The position numbers and the translations under genes are program-made. The notes beneath the pieces were generated by a model. It saw nothing but the letters and a program-made list of their open reading frames with translations, made no database searches and was not told where the DNA came from. Below, piece by piece: positions 52,160-61,353 of a stretch of 64,000 nucleotides of DNA. The stretch is taken from positions 1 to 64,000 of the forward strand of contig NZ_LOAJ01000003.1 of the NCBI RefSeq assembly GCF_001542905.1. The letters run 5' to 3'. Within the stretch, counting starts at the first letter, position 1, and every line of letters starts with the position of its first letter. Source of the DNA: Halorubrum aethiopicum (GTDB taxonomy: Archaea > Halobacteriota > Halobacteria > Halobacteriales > Haloferacaceae).

Positions 52160-53082
52160 TAGTGGGTGTGATTCGTGGTATCGATCTGGTCGTTCCGCTC
52201 GCCGAACTCGACGGTTGCGTGGTCGATGCCCTGGTCCGTGAGATGGTCGTGGACCCGCGACCGGACCGTCTGTTGCTCCTCGATCGTGGTCGCCGTATCG
52301 GTGAGGCGGACGGTCGCGACGGTGAGTTGACTACAGACCTGCCAGACGTGGAGGTCCTCGACCCCGTCGACGCCGTCGAGTGTCGTCAATTCATCTCGGA
52401 GGTCCGCTGGCGACACGGGGCTCCGCTCCAGCAGGATAGCTGTGCTTTCTCGAAGGACGTTCTCGGCCGACGCGAGTACTAGCAGTCCGATGAGTACGGC
52501 AGCCACAGGATCCGCGATAGGGAGATCGAAGACGGCGACAGCGACCGTGGACACGATCACAGCGATGGAACCACCGGCGTCACCGAGCAGGTGATAGAAC
52601 GCCCCGCGCTCGTTGAGGCTCATCTCTCCGCCCTGTAACACGTACACCGAGCCGATGTTCACCAGCAAGCCGCCTGTGGCGATGATCAGCGTTAACTCCG
52701 GGTCGATCGCCACCGGCTCGAGGAACCGCTGGTAGGATTCCCAGAGGATGTATCCGACCATCGGAAGGAGCAAGACGCCGTTCAGGAAGGCCGCAACCGG
52801 CTCCAGTCGGTGGAGACCGTACGACCACGCCTCGCCGCCCTCGAACCGCTCGGCGGTGTAGCTTGCGCCGTACGCCACCGCGTACGCGAGCATATCGAAC
52901 AACATGTGAATCGCGTCGCTGATGAGCGCCACCGAACCGAACAACAGTCCGCCAGCAAGCTCTACGACGAACCCCACAAAGTTGACGACGGCGACGAGTG
53001 CCAGTCGGCGCGTACTATTACTCGTGTCAGACGGAGGATCGCGCTCTGACGACTCTCCGTGTGTATGCTCGTGTACGGTCAT
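52159..53082 (-). CDS. Cation diffusion facilitator (CDF) transporter
   Basis: 307 residues from the ATG at 53082; the frame is open upstream but the short N-terminal His segment (MTVHEHTHGESS) is a better start. Six helices; metal-site motifs SDAIHMLFDM and HLLGDAGGS are the two HxxxD pairs of Zn/Cd/Co exporters. The cytoplasmic C-terminal ferredoxin-like domain (DLHVWQVCSQLTVATVRL) is typical. His residues at both ends suggest zinc. It is directly after the CPC-type ATPase, so it complements zinc or cadmium efflux. Confidence 0.9.
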   Translation of the reverse strand: MTVHEHTHGESSERDPPSDTSNSTRRLALVAVVNFVGFVVELAGGLLFGSVALISDAIHMLFDMLAYAVAYGASYTAERFEGGEAWSYGLHRLEPVAAFLNGVLLLPMVGYILWESYQRFLEPVAIDPELTLIIATGGLLVNIGSVYVLQGGEMSLNERGAFYHLLGDAGGSIAVIVSTVAVAVFDLPIADPVAAVLIGLLVLASAENVLRESTAILLERSPVSPADLRDELTTLDGVDGVEDLHVWQVCSQLTVATVRLTDTATTIEEQQTVRSRVHDHLTDQGIDHATVEFGERNDQIDTTNHTH

Positions 53083-53210
53083 CACTCTACGTTTGCGCTG
53101 CTGTTTCGACTCGGAAGCCACTGTACTTTCGCGGACGGATCTCCTCGACCGATCTCCACCTGTCGACACCGAGCCCTGTGCCGGACACGCGAAGGATCTG
53201 GGGTTTCAAA

Positions 53211-55874
53211 CTACCCATCCGAAGCGGTGGTTTCGTCGTCTGCTGTCGGCGTGATTCGAGAGAGACGCATCGCATTGCCAGTGACCCCGAGCGTCATCCC
53301 GGCGTCACCGATGAGGACGGCCGCCCAAATCGGAACCAAGCCGAACGGGACGCCCAGTGCGAGCAGGCCCTTGGCACCGAGACTCGTCCAGATGTTCTGC
53401 CGAATCACGCTGTTCGCGTCGTGAGAGAGGTCGTAGAGGTACGGCAGCTTCGATAGGTCGTCGCTCATGAGCGCGATATCCGCTGTTTCGAGCGCGGTAT
53501 CCGTTCCGGCCGCGCCCATTGCGACGCCCACAGTCGCCGTTGCGAGTGCCGGCGCGTCGTTGACGCCGTCGCCGATCATCGCGACTCCGTCGTACTTCTC
53601 GTCGAGTTCCGTGATCGCCTCGACCTTCTCATCAGGCAGGAGTTCCGCCCGGAACTCGTCGATGCCGACCTCGGTCGCAATCGCACGGGCGGTCCGTTCG
53701 TTGTCCCCCGTGAGCATGACGATGTGTTCGACACCGAGGTCGTGGAGTCGCTGGATCGCCTGCTTCGCTCCGGGCCGGATCTCATCAGCCACGGCGATGA
53801 CGCCCTCGAGTTCGTCTTCGGTACCAACGAGCACGACGGTCTTTCCCTGTGACTGGAGCTCGGGAACCGTCTCCTCAAGCAGGTCGAGACAGTCGTTGCG
53901 CTCGCATATCCGACGGCTCCTCGTCGTCACGACACCGCCGTCAGTCGTCGCATGGACGTGCTCGAGGTCGAATCCGAGTTCCTCGAAGAGACCAGGCTTG
54001 CCTGCGTAATGTTTCTCGCCGTCGAGATCAGCCTCGACCCCCTTGCCGGTGATACTCTCGAAATCGTCGACCGAAGGGGCATCGACGTCGCTCTCCTCGG
54101 CAAATTCGACGATTGCGTCGCCGATAGGATGTTCCGACCGCGACTCCAGCCCGCTGGCACACCGGAGGACGTCTCCCTCGCTGTTGCCGTTGAGCGGGAC
54201 GATGTCCGTGACCGTGAGTTCGCCCTTCGTGATCGTCCCTGTCTTGTCCATCGCGATCGCTTCGACCGCGCCCATCGCTTCGAGGTGGTTGCCGCCCTTG
54301 ATGAGAACGCCGTTCTTCGCGGCGCTCGTGATCCCCGAGACGACCGAGACGGGCGTCGAAATGACGAACGCGCACGGACACGCCAGCACGAGCAGCGTGA
54401 GTCCGTAGACGATGAACGTCGGCCACGACACGCTGAACAGGAGCGGCGGAATAACCGCTACCACGATCGCGAAGCCGACGACGACCGGCGTGTAGTACGA
54501 GGAGAACCGCTCGACGAACTGCTCGCGTTCCGTCTTGTTCGATTGCGCGTCCTCGACCATCTGGACGATGCGGGAGAGCGTGTTATCGCCCGCTTCGGAG
54601 GTGACCTCGACTTCGAGATACCCCTGCTCGTTGATCGTCCCCGCGTACACCTCATCCCCCGGCGTCTTGTCGACGGGCACGCTCTCACCGGTAATGGGGG
54701 CCTGATTGACGGCACTCTCTCCGTCGATCACGTTCCCATCCATCGGAATTTTTTCTCCCGGACGCACGACGACGATGTCGCCGACCGCCACGTTATCAAC
54801 GGGAAGCGTCACCTCCTCGCCGTCCCGTTTCACCGTCGCTTCGTCCGGAGACAGATCCATTAATTCTCTGAGGGAGTTGCGCGCGCGATCCATCGAATAC
54901 TGTTCGAGGAGTTCGGCGATACTGAACAGGAACGCGAGCGTGGCGGCCTCGAAGTAGAGCGATTCGCCGAAGACGAGGCTCGCGACGATGGCACCGCTGA
55001 TGGCAATGCTCATCAGCAGGTCGATGTCGAGGTTCCGATTGAGCGCGGAGTAGTAGCCGTTACGGAAGATGACCTGCCCGGCGGTTCCGACGGCCACGAG
55101 GAAGAAGAGATCCGCGATGAGCAGCTCGCGACCGACGACCTCGGCTACGAGAGCGTTCTGGCCGGTAAGGAAGAACTCGAAGAAGAGCCCAAGCGCGACG
55201 AACCCACCGCTGACCCACGTTTTGAGCGCGCGAGAGCTTGTCCAAATGCTCTCACGATCTCCGGCCGCGTTTTGACGTTCCGATCCGTCGCCTGCTGTGT
55301 CTGTGACCTCATACCCAGCGCTTTCGATCGCGTCGATGACATCCGCTTCCCCGCCTCTCGACGAATCGTACGTGACAACGACGGTTCTGGTCGTCGGCTG
55401 TGTCTCGTACGTTGTCACTCTGTCGACCCTGTCGAGGGCGTTTTCGATCTTGCCCGCGCACGATGCGCAATCCATCTCCGGGACGGTGAATTTCGAGGTC
55501 AGTTCGCCAGCGTTCTCCACCGCGTATCCCGCTTTCTCAACGCGTTCAGTTATCGCGGTGGCGCTCGTTTGCTCGCGATCGTAGGAGACTGTCAGCGTCC
55601 CCGTCGTCACCTGCGGATCGACGCTGTCGATGCCGTCCAGCTTTCCGACGCTGCTCTCGACCTTTCCGGCACAGGATGGACAGTCCATCTCCGGGACCGA
55701 TAACTGCGCAACGTCCTCACTATCTACCGATGAAACAACATCTTCGTCATCTTGTCCGGTGTGATGACCGTGTTCGTGATCTCCATGATCGTGGTCGTGC
55801 GTATGACCATCCTCGTGGGTCTGACCCCGTGGTTCACCAGTTTCGTCGTGGGATCTTTCGTCAGGTTGGGTCAT
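53211..55874 (-). CDS. P1B-type ATPase with two HMA domains and CPC motif
   Basis: 887 residues. An N-terminal His/Asp-rich tail (HGDHEHGHHTG) is followed by HMA domain 1 (VPEMDCPSCAGKVESS) and domain 2 (VPEMDCASCAGKIENAL), both with CxxC. Membrane motif is CPC (499-501, LACPCAFVISTPVSV), typical of P1B-2 Zn/Cd/Pb or of Cu pumps; FVISTP and LIKGGNHLE resemble the Zn/Cd group. D543 in DKTGTITKGE is phosphorylated; hinge TGDN and [10 protein letters not shown] are present. The nucleotide domain HP (RSEHPIGDA) is normal. First gene of a run with the CDF transporter; likely zinc/cadmium/lead export. Confidence 0.9.
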   Translation of the reverse strand: MTQPDERSHDETGEPRGQTHEDGHTHDHDHGDHEHGHHTGQDDEDVVSSVDSEDVAQLSVPEMDCPSCAGKVESSVGKLDGIDSVDPQVTTGTLTVSYDREQTSATAITERVEKAGYAVENAGELTSKFTVPEMDCASCAGKIENALDRVDRVTTYETQPTTRTVVVTYDSSRGGEADVIDAIESAGYEVTDTAGDGSERQNAAGDRESIWTSSRALKTWVSGGFVALGLFFEFFLTGQNALVAEVVGRELLIADLFFLVAVGTAGQVIFRNGYYSALNRNLDIDLLMSIAISGAIVASLVFGESLYFEAATLAFLFSIAELLEQYSMDRARNSLRELMDLSPDEATVKRDGEEVTLPVDNVAVGDIVVVRPGEKIPMDGNVIDGESAVNQAPITGESVPVDKTPGDEVYAGTINEQGYLEVEVTSEAGDNTLSRIVQMVEDAQSNKTEREQFVERFSSYYTPVVVGFAIVVAVIPPLLFSVSWPTFIVYGLTLLVLACPCAFVISTPVSVVSGITSAAKNGVLIKGGNHLEAMGAVEAIAMDKTGTITKGELTVTDIVPLNGNSEGDVLRCASGLESRSEHPIGDAIVEFAEESDVDAPSVDDFESITGKGVEADLDGEKHYAGKPGLFEELGFDLEHVHATTDGGVVTTRSRRICERNDCLDLLEETVPELQSQGKTVVLVGTEDELEGVIAVADEIRPGAKQAIQRLHDLGVEHIVMLTGDNERTARAIATEVGIDEFRAELLPDEKVEAITELDEKYDGVAMIGDGVNDAPALATATVGVAMGAAGTDTALETADIALMSDDLSKLPYLYDLSHDANSVIRQNIWTSLGAKGLLALGVPFGLVPIWAAVLIGDAGMTLGVTGNAMRLSRITPTADDETTASDG

Positions 55875-56007
55875 TACACGCCGCTAACGACTACAAACTT
55901 ATTAAATTAGCTGCCATTTAGCCCCCCTAATATAATAATCTCTAACAAAAAATAAAATTGAATTATTAATTTATGCGTTAATCCGTTCCTTTTCGGGTTT
56001 TAGTTCG

Positions 56008-56122
56008 GTCTGCTCGGTCGAATCCGATGACGATACGGGAATTCCGATCTCTCGACAGCGCTCCTGAGTCGAGTACAGCGTGAACCGACAACGACGCCTT
56101 CTGTGGATTCAACAGAGCAAAA
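56008..56122. repeat. MITE-like element, copy B
   Basis: Inverted ends at 56008-56025 (GTCTGCTCGGTCGAATCC) and 56105-56122 (complement of TTTTGCTCTGTTGAATCC), 14 of 18 match. The sequence around the ends, including the outer TTTTCGG, matches copy A at 39571-39787, but the interior is about 100 bases shorter. It lies in the spacer after the DUF7350 gene and before the CPC-type ATPase. Confidence 0.55.
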
Positions 56123-56125
56123 AAG

Positions 56126-57187
56126 TCACAATGTCATCTGTATCTCCGGCATATCAACGAAGGCTGTCTCGTATCCCTCATGGCGAGCCGTTTGTGGGGG
56201 CGAATCGACTGTGATCGTCAGCTCATCTCCCGTCTGTACGTCCGAAACTGTTGTCCCGTAGTGATAGCGGAGCTCTGGATTGATGGTTGACTGTAGAATT
56301 CCGTCGAATACTGACGCACCATCGCGCTGTAATATTACAGATAATGACATCATCGGCAGCATCGTCCGATTGTACGGCGTGCGCGGAGACACAGCGAGGT
56401 ACTTCTGTTCCCCGTCACCACCGAAACGCGACGCGTCTTCGAGGACCGTAACCACGAACCTCGCGTCTCCGGTCGTTTCCGAGCCACGCACGTCACCGGG
56501 GAGTGCGTCCGGCGTCGGCACCTGCGAGTCCGGTATCATCTCCATGTCCATTAGATCGACAGCACCCCTCGTGCCTTCCTTGTCGTCGGAGATGTCTGTG
56601 TACGAGATCTCATCGAGCGTCGATTCGCTGAACTCGAATTCGAACTCGAACGAGGCGTTCCCCTGGTTCTCGGCCAGCGATCCGGTCCGCCGCGTCGACG
56701 GCCCGCCGATACTGACCTCGACAGTGTATGTGCCGTCGCCCTGAAGTTGGGCGTTATCGCCGAAGTGAAAGCCCATCGGCTGAGAGAGCATCGGCCACGG
56801 CGCGAATTGATCAATCGATTCCCCATTCTGTGTGATCGTGAGCTGCGGATTGATATCGGGCGGAATGATCCCTGTCTGTGCGTCCCAGACGACCGGCATT
56901 ATATGAACGGAATCCGCCGACTGGATGTCAACCTTCGTGGTCCCGTTTGGCTTCATCAGCCAGAAGCGATGCGGATACGAGTACGTGAGCGCACACTTGT
57001 ACCCATCCTGCTGTTTCATTCCAGCCATTTTCATTCCCTCGTAGTGGGTGGGATGGTAGACTGTATCCGGCCGATTCCCGGCCATTGGTGGGGCAGAAGC
57101 AGAAGGTGTCTCGAACACGCTGGCACACCCAGCGAGGCCGACGATCGAAGTGCTCCCGGCGACCCGGAGCACATCACGACGACGCAT
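56126..57187 (-). CDS. Tp34-like (DUF7350) exported metal-binding protein
   Basis: 353 residues, Tat/lipobox start (RRRDVLRVAGSTSIVGLAGC). Met/His-rich site HPTHYEGMKMAGM near the N-terminus and SYPHRFWLM follow; later HIMPVVWDAQTG and MGFHFGD. These patterns fit the Tp34/P19-like periplasmic iron- or copper-binding family (haloarchaeal DUF7350, from memory). Overlaps the DyP-like gene by 14 bases, so they are a unit. Together they resemble a Efe/Ftr-type iron or copper uptake or oxidation pair. Confidence 0.7.
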   Translation of the reverse strand: MRRRDVLRVAGSTSIVGLAGCASVFETPSASAPPMAGNRPDTVYHPTHYEGMKMAGMKQQDGYKCALTYSYPHRFWLMKPNGTTKVDIQSADSVHIMPVVWDAQTGIIPPDINPQLTITQNGESIDQFAPWPMLSQPMGFHFGDNAQLQGDGTYTVEVSIGGPSTRRTGSLAENQGNASFEFEFEFSESTLDEISYTDISDDKEGTRGAVDLMDMEMIPDSQVPTPDALPGDVRGSETTGDARFVVTVLEDASRFGGDGEQKYLAVSPRTPYNRTMLPMMSLSVILQRDGASVFDGILQSTINPELRYHYGTTVSDVQTGDELTITVDSPPQTARHEGYETAFVDMPEIQMTL

Positions 57188-58487
57188 ACGTCACCTCCTC
57201 CCCGTTGCTGCCGGTTGGGTATACAGGCGGAAGCGCGCGCAAACCCCGCGGGGGCACGAGGTAATTGCCGCGACGCTCCGTCCGGATATACTGGAGGATA
57301 CCGTTGTTGTTTCGCTGCCCGACGGCCGACTTCTCGGAAATATCGGTTCCGTTCATCGCCTCTTTCGTGTCGACGAAGTCGCTGATCCGCCGTTGGAGCG
57401 AGAGGAAATGTACGCCCGCTCGTCCTCCGTCAGTCGAATCAAAGTCACGACGAAGCAGCAGCGGCGAGCCGTCATCGTCGCGAACACGGGCGTTCTTCTG
57501 CGCGTGACCGACGACACCCATCTCGCGGGCGGTTTTATTGGTCGGCTCACACTCATCGACTCCGTTGCTGTCGCCGAGGTTGTCTCCGGCACCCTTGACG
57601 ACATCGTTCTCGGCGTGATATGGGCAGAACATCTTCGCCTCGCGCTGCCAGCGGTCGTCCTGATTGTACCACTGGTTGAGGTTGAGCCGGAGCTTGGAGA
57701 TATGCTGAGTCGTGCCACCGGCGAACGGCCCCGACTGGATCGTCACACGATCTTCACTGGCCTGGTTCTTTGTGAACCCTGATTTGAACCCCATAAACAG
57801 AGGTGCGTCCTCCGGAACTTTGTCGGCTGGAACACCCTCAGCGTCACCTACATTCTCCGCCGGTAACCCGTTCCCGATAAAGCCCGTCCGCCGGTCGGCG
57901 AGTGAGAAGACATCGGTCAATGTAGCCTTAGGCTGATCGACATCGTTGAGGGTCGGTTTGCTCCCTTTGAGAGCTTCTTCGGCACCGATCACCGCCTGCG
58001 CCGTGTTACTCGCGAGATGGACGACCGCATCCGGTGTATCTAATTCGGGCTCCTCGAACGGAGCAAGTGCTTCCGGATCGGAGAGGTCAACGCCATCAGG
58101 AAGTGATTCGTCGAACCGGTCGAAGTATGCCGGAGAATAACTCACCGTGAACAATAATCCGTCTCCGCTTCGCTCGTAGGCGTGTTCAATGCCACGGAGA
58201 GCTGTTTCAACCCGATCGCGGTGGTCTTCGTTCGGTTGTCCGTCTCCTCGGTAATTCAGATAGAGAAGCACCCGATGGCTCGGGGCGATGACGTTTCCGT
58301 GGTCGTCTCGTGAGAGGACCTCATTCCAAGCGTGTTGACGCTGTGGATACGATGAGAGATCATCCGGGGCCGTCGGGATATCGACTTCTTCACGGCCTAA
58401 ACAGGCACTAAATCCTGCTACTCCGCCGATAGCGACGGCCGACTTGAGAAATTCTCTTCGGGGGATTCCCCTCTCGTCAGTCATCAC
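57174..58487 (-). CDS. DyP-type peroxidase-like protein, Tat-exported
   Basis: 437 residues. Tat motif PRREFLKSAVAIGGVAGFSAC. The body follows the DyP fold: SKLRLNLNQWYNQ, VVGHAQKNAR (heme-ligand His region), LLRRDFDSTDGGRAGVHFLS, LQRRISDFVDTKEAMNG, and the C-terminal YLVPPRGLRALPP. The usual catalytic GxxDG signature reads GFIGNG, so the Asp that supports peroxide cleavage is missing. Activity may therefore differ or be lost. It is the first gene of the pair with the Tp34-like protein, as in iron-uptake EfeB/EfeO-type units. Confidence 0.7.
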   Translation of the reverse strand: MMTDERGIPRREFLKSAVAIGGVAGFSACLGREEVDIPTAPDDLSSYPQRQHAWNEVLSRDDHGNVIAPSHRVLLYLNYRGDGQPNEDHRDRVETALRGIEHAYERSGDGLLFTVSYSPAYFDRFDESLPDGVDLSDPEALAPFEEPELDTPDAVVHLASNTAQAVIGAEEALKGSKPTLNDVDQPKATLTDVFSLADRRTGFIGNGLPAENVGDAEGVPADKVPEDAPLFMGFKSGFTKNQASEDRVTIQSGPFAGGTTQHISKLRLNLNQWYNQDDRWQREAKMFCPYHAENDVVKGAGDNLGDSNGVDECEPTNKTAREMGVVGHAQKNARVRDDDGSPLLLRRDFDSTDGGRAGVHFLSLQRRISDFVDTKEAMNGTDISEKSAVGQRNNNGILQYIRTERRGNYLVPPRGLRALPPVYPTGSNGEEVTYASS

Positions 58488-58628
58488 TCGACAGTTGGGA
58501 AGTCACGCTCAAGCCCGTTCTGGTATGATTCTCGAACCCGTCTTCAACGGTTTTACAACGGAATCTATGTTCGGCAATTGAACCAGAATTAGTAATAGAG
58601 AGCGTAGTAAAGGGTTGATCGACCTACG

Positions 58629-59414
58629 ATGTTTGACGCAGTCCTCCGTGTTGATCTTCTTCTCTTTTTGACTATTGGTGTGCTTGGTGGGGCACACTGT
58701 ATCGGTATGTGTGGGCCGCTGGTGACCATGTATGCCGAGCGGATGGCTCCCCGTGGAGACGCCGGGACGGTGAGGTCAGGTACCCCGGGTCAACGTGGAC
58801 ATCTTACCACATATGAGGTTCGTCAACACGCTCTATTTAATTTGGGGCGGACGGTCAGCTACGCGCTCATCGGTGGGGTGTTCGGCGCGCTTGGTGGTTT
58901 CGTGTTTATTTCAGCGGACCAAATAACCGCAATCGCCGATTCCGTCCGGGGCGGCGTCGGTATTTTGATCGGGATATTCATCATCGTATCCGGTGTGAAA
59001 TATCTTCTCGGAGGTGCTGCTGGTCTCGGAATTCCTGGAGTACAGAGAGTAACCAATTGGATCGCTGTTCGCGTTGACCGATACGTAAATACTCCTGGAA
59101 TCGTTGGCCTCGGTGCGCTTCATGGGTTGCTCCCCTGTCCGATACTGTATCCCGCGTACCTGTTCGCATTCGCGACGGGATCTGCTGTATCCGGTTTTCT
59201 CGCGTTAGCGACGCTTGGTATTGGGACGATACCAGCCGTTTTCGCTTATGGAACGCTTATTGAGTCCGTCGATGCCATTCATCGCCGACGACTCCATCGT
59301 CTCCTCGGTATCGCCTTCATTCTGCTGGGATACGTTTTGTTGGGACATGGATTGATGACAATCGGCATCACTGTTCCAACGCCGATGCTTCCACGATATC
59401 AACCGCTGGGGTGA
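58629..59414 (+). CDS. SafE/TauE-like (DsbD-like) membrane protein
   Basis: 261 residues, six to seven helices. GGAHCIGMCGPLVTMY at the N-terminus and LLPCPILYPAYLFAFATGS in the middle are the two Cys motifs of the SafE/UreH-like transmembrane family, close to the DsbD/CcdA core. Such proteins pass reducing equivalents or metals across the membrane and are often next to copper ATPases. Divergent from the DyP-like gene across 141 bases. Likely a copper- or redox-related membrane protein. Confidence 0.82.
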   Translation: MFDAVLRVDLLLFLTIGVLGGAHCIGMCGPLVTMYAERMAPRGDAGTVRSGTPGQRGHLTTYEVRQHALFNLGRTVSYALIGGVFGALGGFVFISADQITAIADSVRGGVGILIGIFIIVSGVKYLLGGAAGLGIPGVQRVTNWIAVRVDRYVNTPGIVGLGALHGLLPCPILYPAYLFAFATGSAVSGFLALATLGIGTIPAVFAYGTLIESVDAIHRRRLHRLLGIAFILLGYVLLGHGLMTIGITVPTPMLPRYQPLG

Positions 59415-59430
59415 CCATGGCTTAATTATA

Positions 59431-60485
59431 GTAGACATTAGAACTATCCGCACGGAGTGCTGTACAGTATCTAATGGATCATCTCGACGAGATCTCCGTC
59501 GAAGAACTCTAAGACGCGCTTGACAACGTCGACGGAAACAAGCCGACGCAACGTTGTTAGCTGCGATCGCGTACAAAAACGGCGTCACACAGACTGAACT
59601 TGCCGAGTGGCACGACACCGGCCGACGAACGATCTACAGCTGGCTCAACCGACTCGATACTGACGAGCCACTTGAACAGGCTGTAACTGATGCTCATCGA
59701 TCTGGTCGAAAGCGAAAATTATCAGAAAAACAGCAGCAAGAATTCGGACACACTGTCCACGCATCACCCAAAGAGATCGGTTTTGACGCGCCGGCGTGGA
59801 CGCCGGTGCTTGTCAAAGAATTTCTCGAAGAAACGTACGGCGTCGAGTATTCACTTCCGAGTTGTCGGCGGTTGTTGAAAGAGGCAGGATTGAACTATCA
59901 AAAGCCACGCCGTTCAGCCACTGAATCCGACGAAGACGATCAAGAAGCGTTTCACGACGAGATCAAAAAAAGCGGCGAGAGATAGACGCCACAGTAGTCT
60001 GTATCGATCAAACCAAGAAATCCGTCCAAGTCGAGCCGCGTGCCGCGTGGTTTCCGCGCGGCACGCGGCCTTCTGTCGAATTATCCGGTCAACGGAAGTG
60101 GACGTGCTTGCTCGGCGCGATCACCGAGGACGGCGATCGCTTTTTCTCACGGCTTCCCGAGTACGTCACCGCCGATCACGCAAAACATTTCATTTTAGCA
60201 CTATGCGACGAATTTGAAGAGGATCTGATCGTCGTGCTCGATAGCGCACCGTATTTTCAGACATCGGCTGTCACGGACCTCGCGGCCCGTGACGACCTCG
60301 CCTTTGTGACGCTCCCATCATATTCGCCGGAGTTGAACCCTGTCGAGGAATGTTGGAGACAGCCCCAAGCAGCTCTCAGCAACCGGTTCTTCGACTCACT
60401 CAACGAACTTACAACAGCGATCGATACCGCTCTTGACCAAATTTCTATCCCAACTGTGTTCGTAGGCTTCCTAATTAATGTCTCA
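59431..60485 (+). mobile_element. Decayed IS630-family insertion sequence
   Basis: Contains a broken transposase and candidate ends with AGACATTA at 59433-59440 and its complement TAATGTCT at 60476-60483. The exact borders are uncertain because only the last eight bases match well. Length about 1.05 kb is normal for IS630. Confidence 0.6.
59474..60480 (+). pseudogene. IS630-family transposase, interrupted three times
   Basis: ATG at 59474 encodes MDHLDEISVEEL then TAA; a missing base near 59550 shifts the frame, and then 59554-59985 encodes the helix-turn-helix part (TQTELAEWHDTGRRTIYSWL). At an A7 run (59967-59973) the frame moves by one; the second half has the DDE residues in VCIDQT, VVLDSAP and NPVEECW. 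An A7 site could support programmed -1 shifting as in some IS elements, but the stop and earlier indel show the gene is dead. C-terminus near 60480. Confidence 0.8.
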
Positions 60486-60648
60486 AAAGACGGTCAACAT
60501 CTTTTCAGCAACTTTCCCTCAGTGTACGCACTTCACCTGCTGCTAATGGGATGAATTCTCCCGATGGCTTTTCGTGAAACTCGACTGAATCGGGATCCTT
60601 CACGATGGTCCCCAAATATTAAATTAGACAAATCTAAATGGTAGTTAT
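60486..60648. other. Gap between IS remnant and DtxR gene
   Basis: AT-rich promoter region. TTAAATTAGA near 60619 may contribute the TATA box of the DtxR gene. Confidence 0.4.
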
Positions 60649-61353
60649 ATGTCTCCGAGTCCAGTTGTCGAGGATACCCTCAAAACGATCTACCATCTCC
60701 AGCAGGAGGAGGATCCACCGGTTGCGACATCCGCTATCGCCGACCGTCTCGACAAGGCACAGGCGACGGTCACGAGTACGCTCGACCGACTTGAAGCGCA
60801 GGGACTGATCGCACGCGAACCGTACCAAGGAAGCGAACTCACTGACGACGGCGAAACCGTTGCAGTCGAAGTACTCCGGCATCACCGGCTCCTCGAAACC
60901 TATCTGGCCGACCACCTCGATTACCCTTGGGAGCAGGTCCACGAAGAAGCCGACAGACTCGAACACCACATCAGCGAGGAATTCGAACGCCGGCTCGCCG
61001 AGACGCTTGAGAATCCTCGGCGAGACCCCCACGGCGATCCAATTCCAGGTGAAGATCTAGAGCCACCGAATCAGGACCCGATGACACCCCTGTCAGCCTG
61101 TGAGGTCGGCGATCGAGTGACCATCACTCGCGTCAGTGATCGCGACGAGGATGATCTTGCGTACTTGGCCGACGTCGGGATCACGCCAGGAACGGCGGTC
61201 CGTATTGTCGATGTCGCCCCGTTCGGCATGATTACTCTGGATGTCGACGACACTGAGCAAGCCATTCCCGAAGGGGTTGCGACGTCAATCAGCGTGACCC
61301 ATCTGAACGACGCCGACGACCCGGCGGGCGTTGAGCACCGGGGTGACGCATGA
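60649..61353 (+). CDS. DtxR-family metal-dependent regulator
   Basis: 234 residues. HTH part VEDTLKTIYHLQQEEDPPVA, TSAIADRLDKAQATVTSTLD; metal-binding/dimerisation region with His in LRHHRLLETYLADHL, EVHEEADRLEHHISEEF; C-terminal FeoA/SH3-like domain (GDRVTITRVSDRDEDDLAYL). A DtxR/MntR/SirR-type repressor that senses Mn(II) or Fe(II). Overlaps the GDT1 transporter gene by four bases. The pair suggests manganese-responsive control of the transporter, though expression data are needed to tell the ion. Confidence 0.9.
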   Translation: MSPSPVVEDTLKTIYHLQQEEDPPVATSAIADRLDKAQATVTSTLDRLEAQGLIAREPYQGSELTDDGETVAVEVLRHHRLLETYLADHLDYPWEQVHEEADRLEHHISEEFERRLAETLENPRRDPHGDPIPGEDLEPPNQDPMTPLSACEVGDRVTITRVSDRDEDDLAYLADVGITPGTAVRIVDVAPFGMITLDVDDTEQAIPEGVATSISVTHLNDADDPAGVEHRGDA

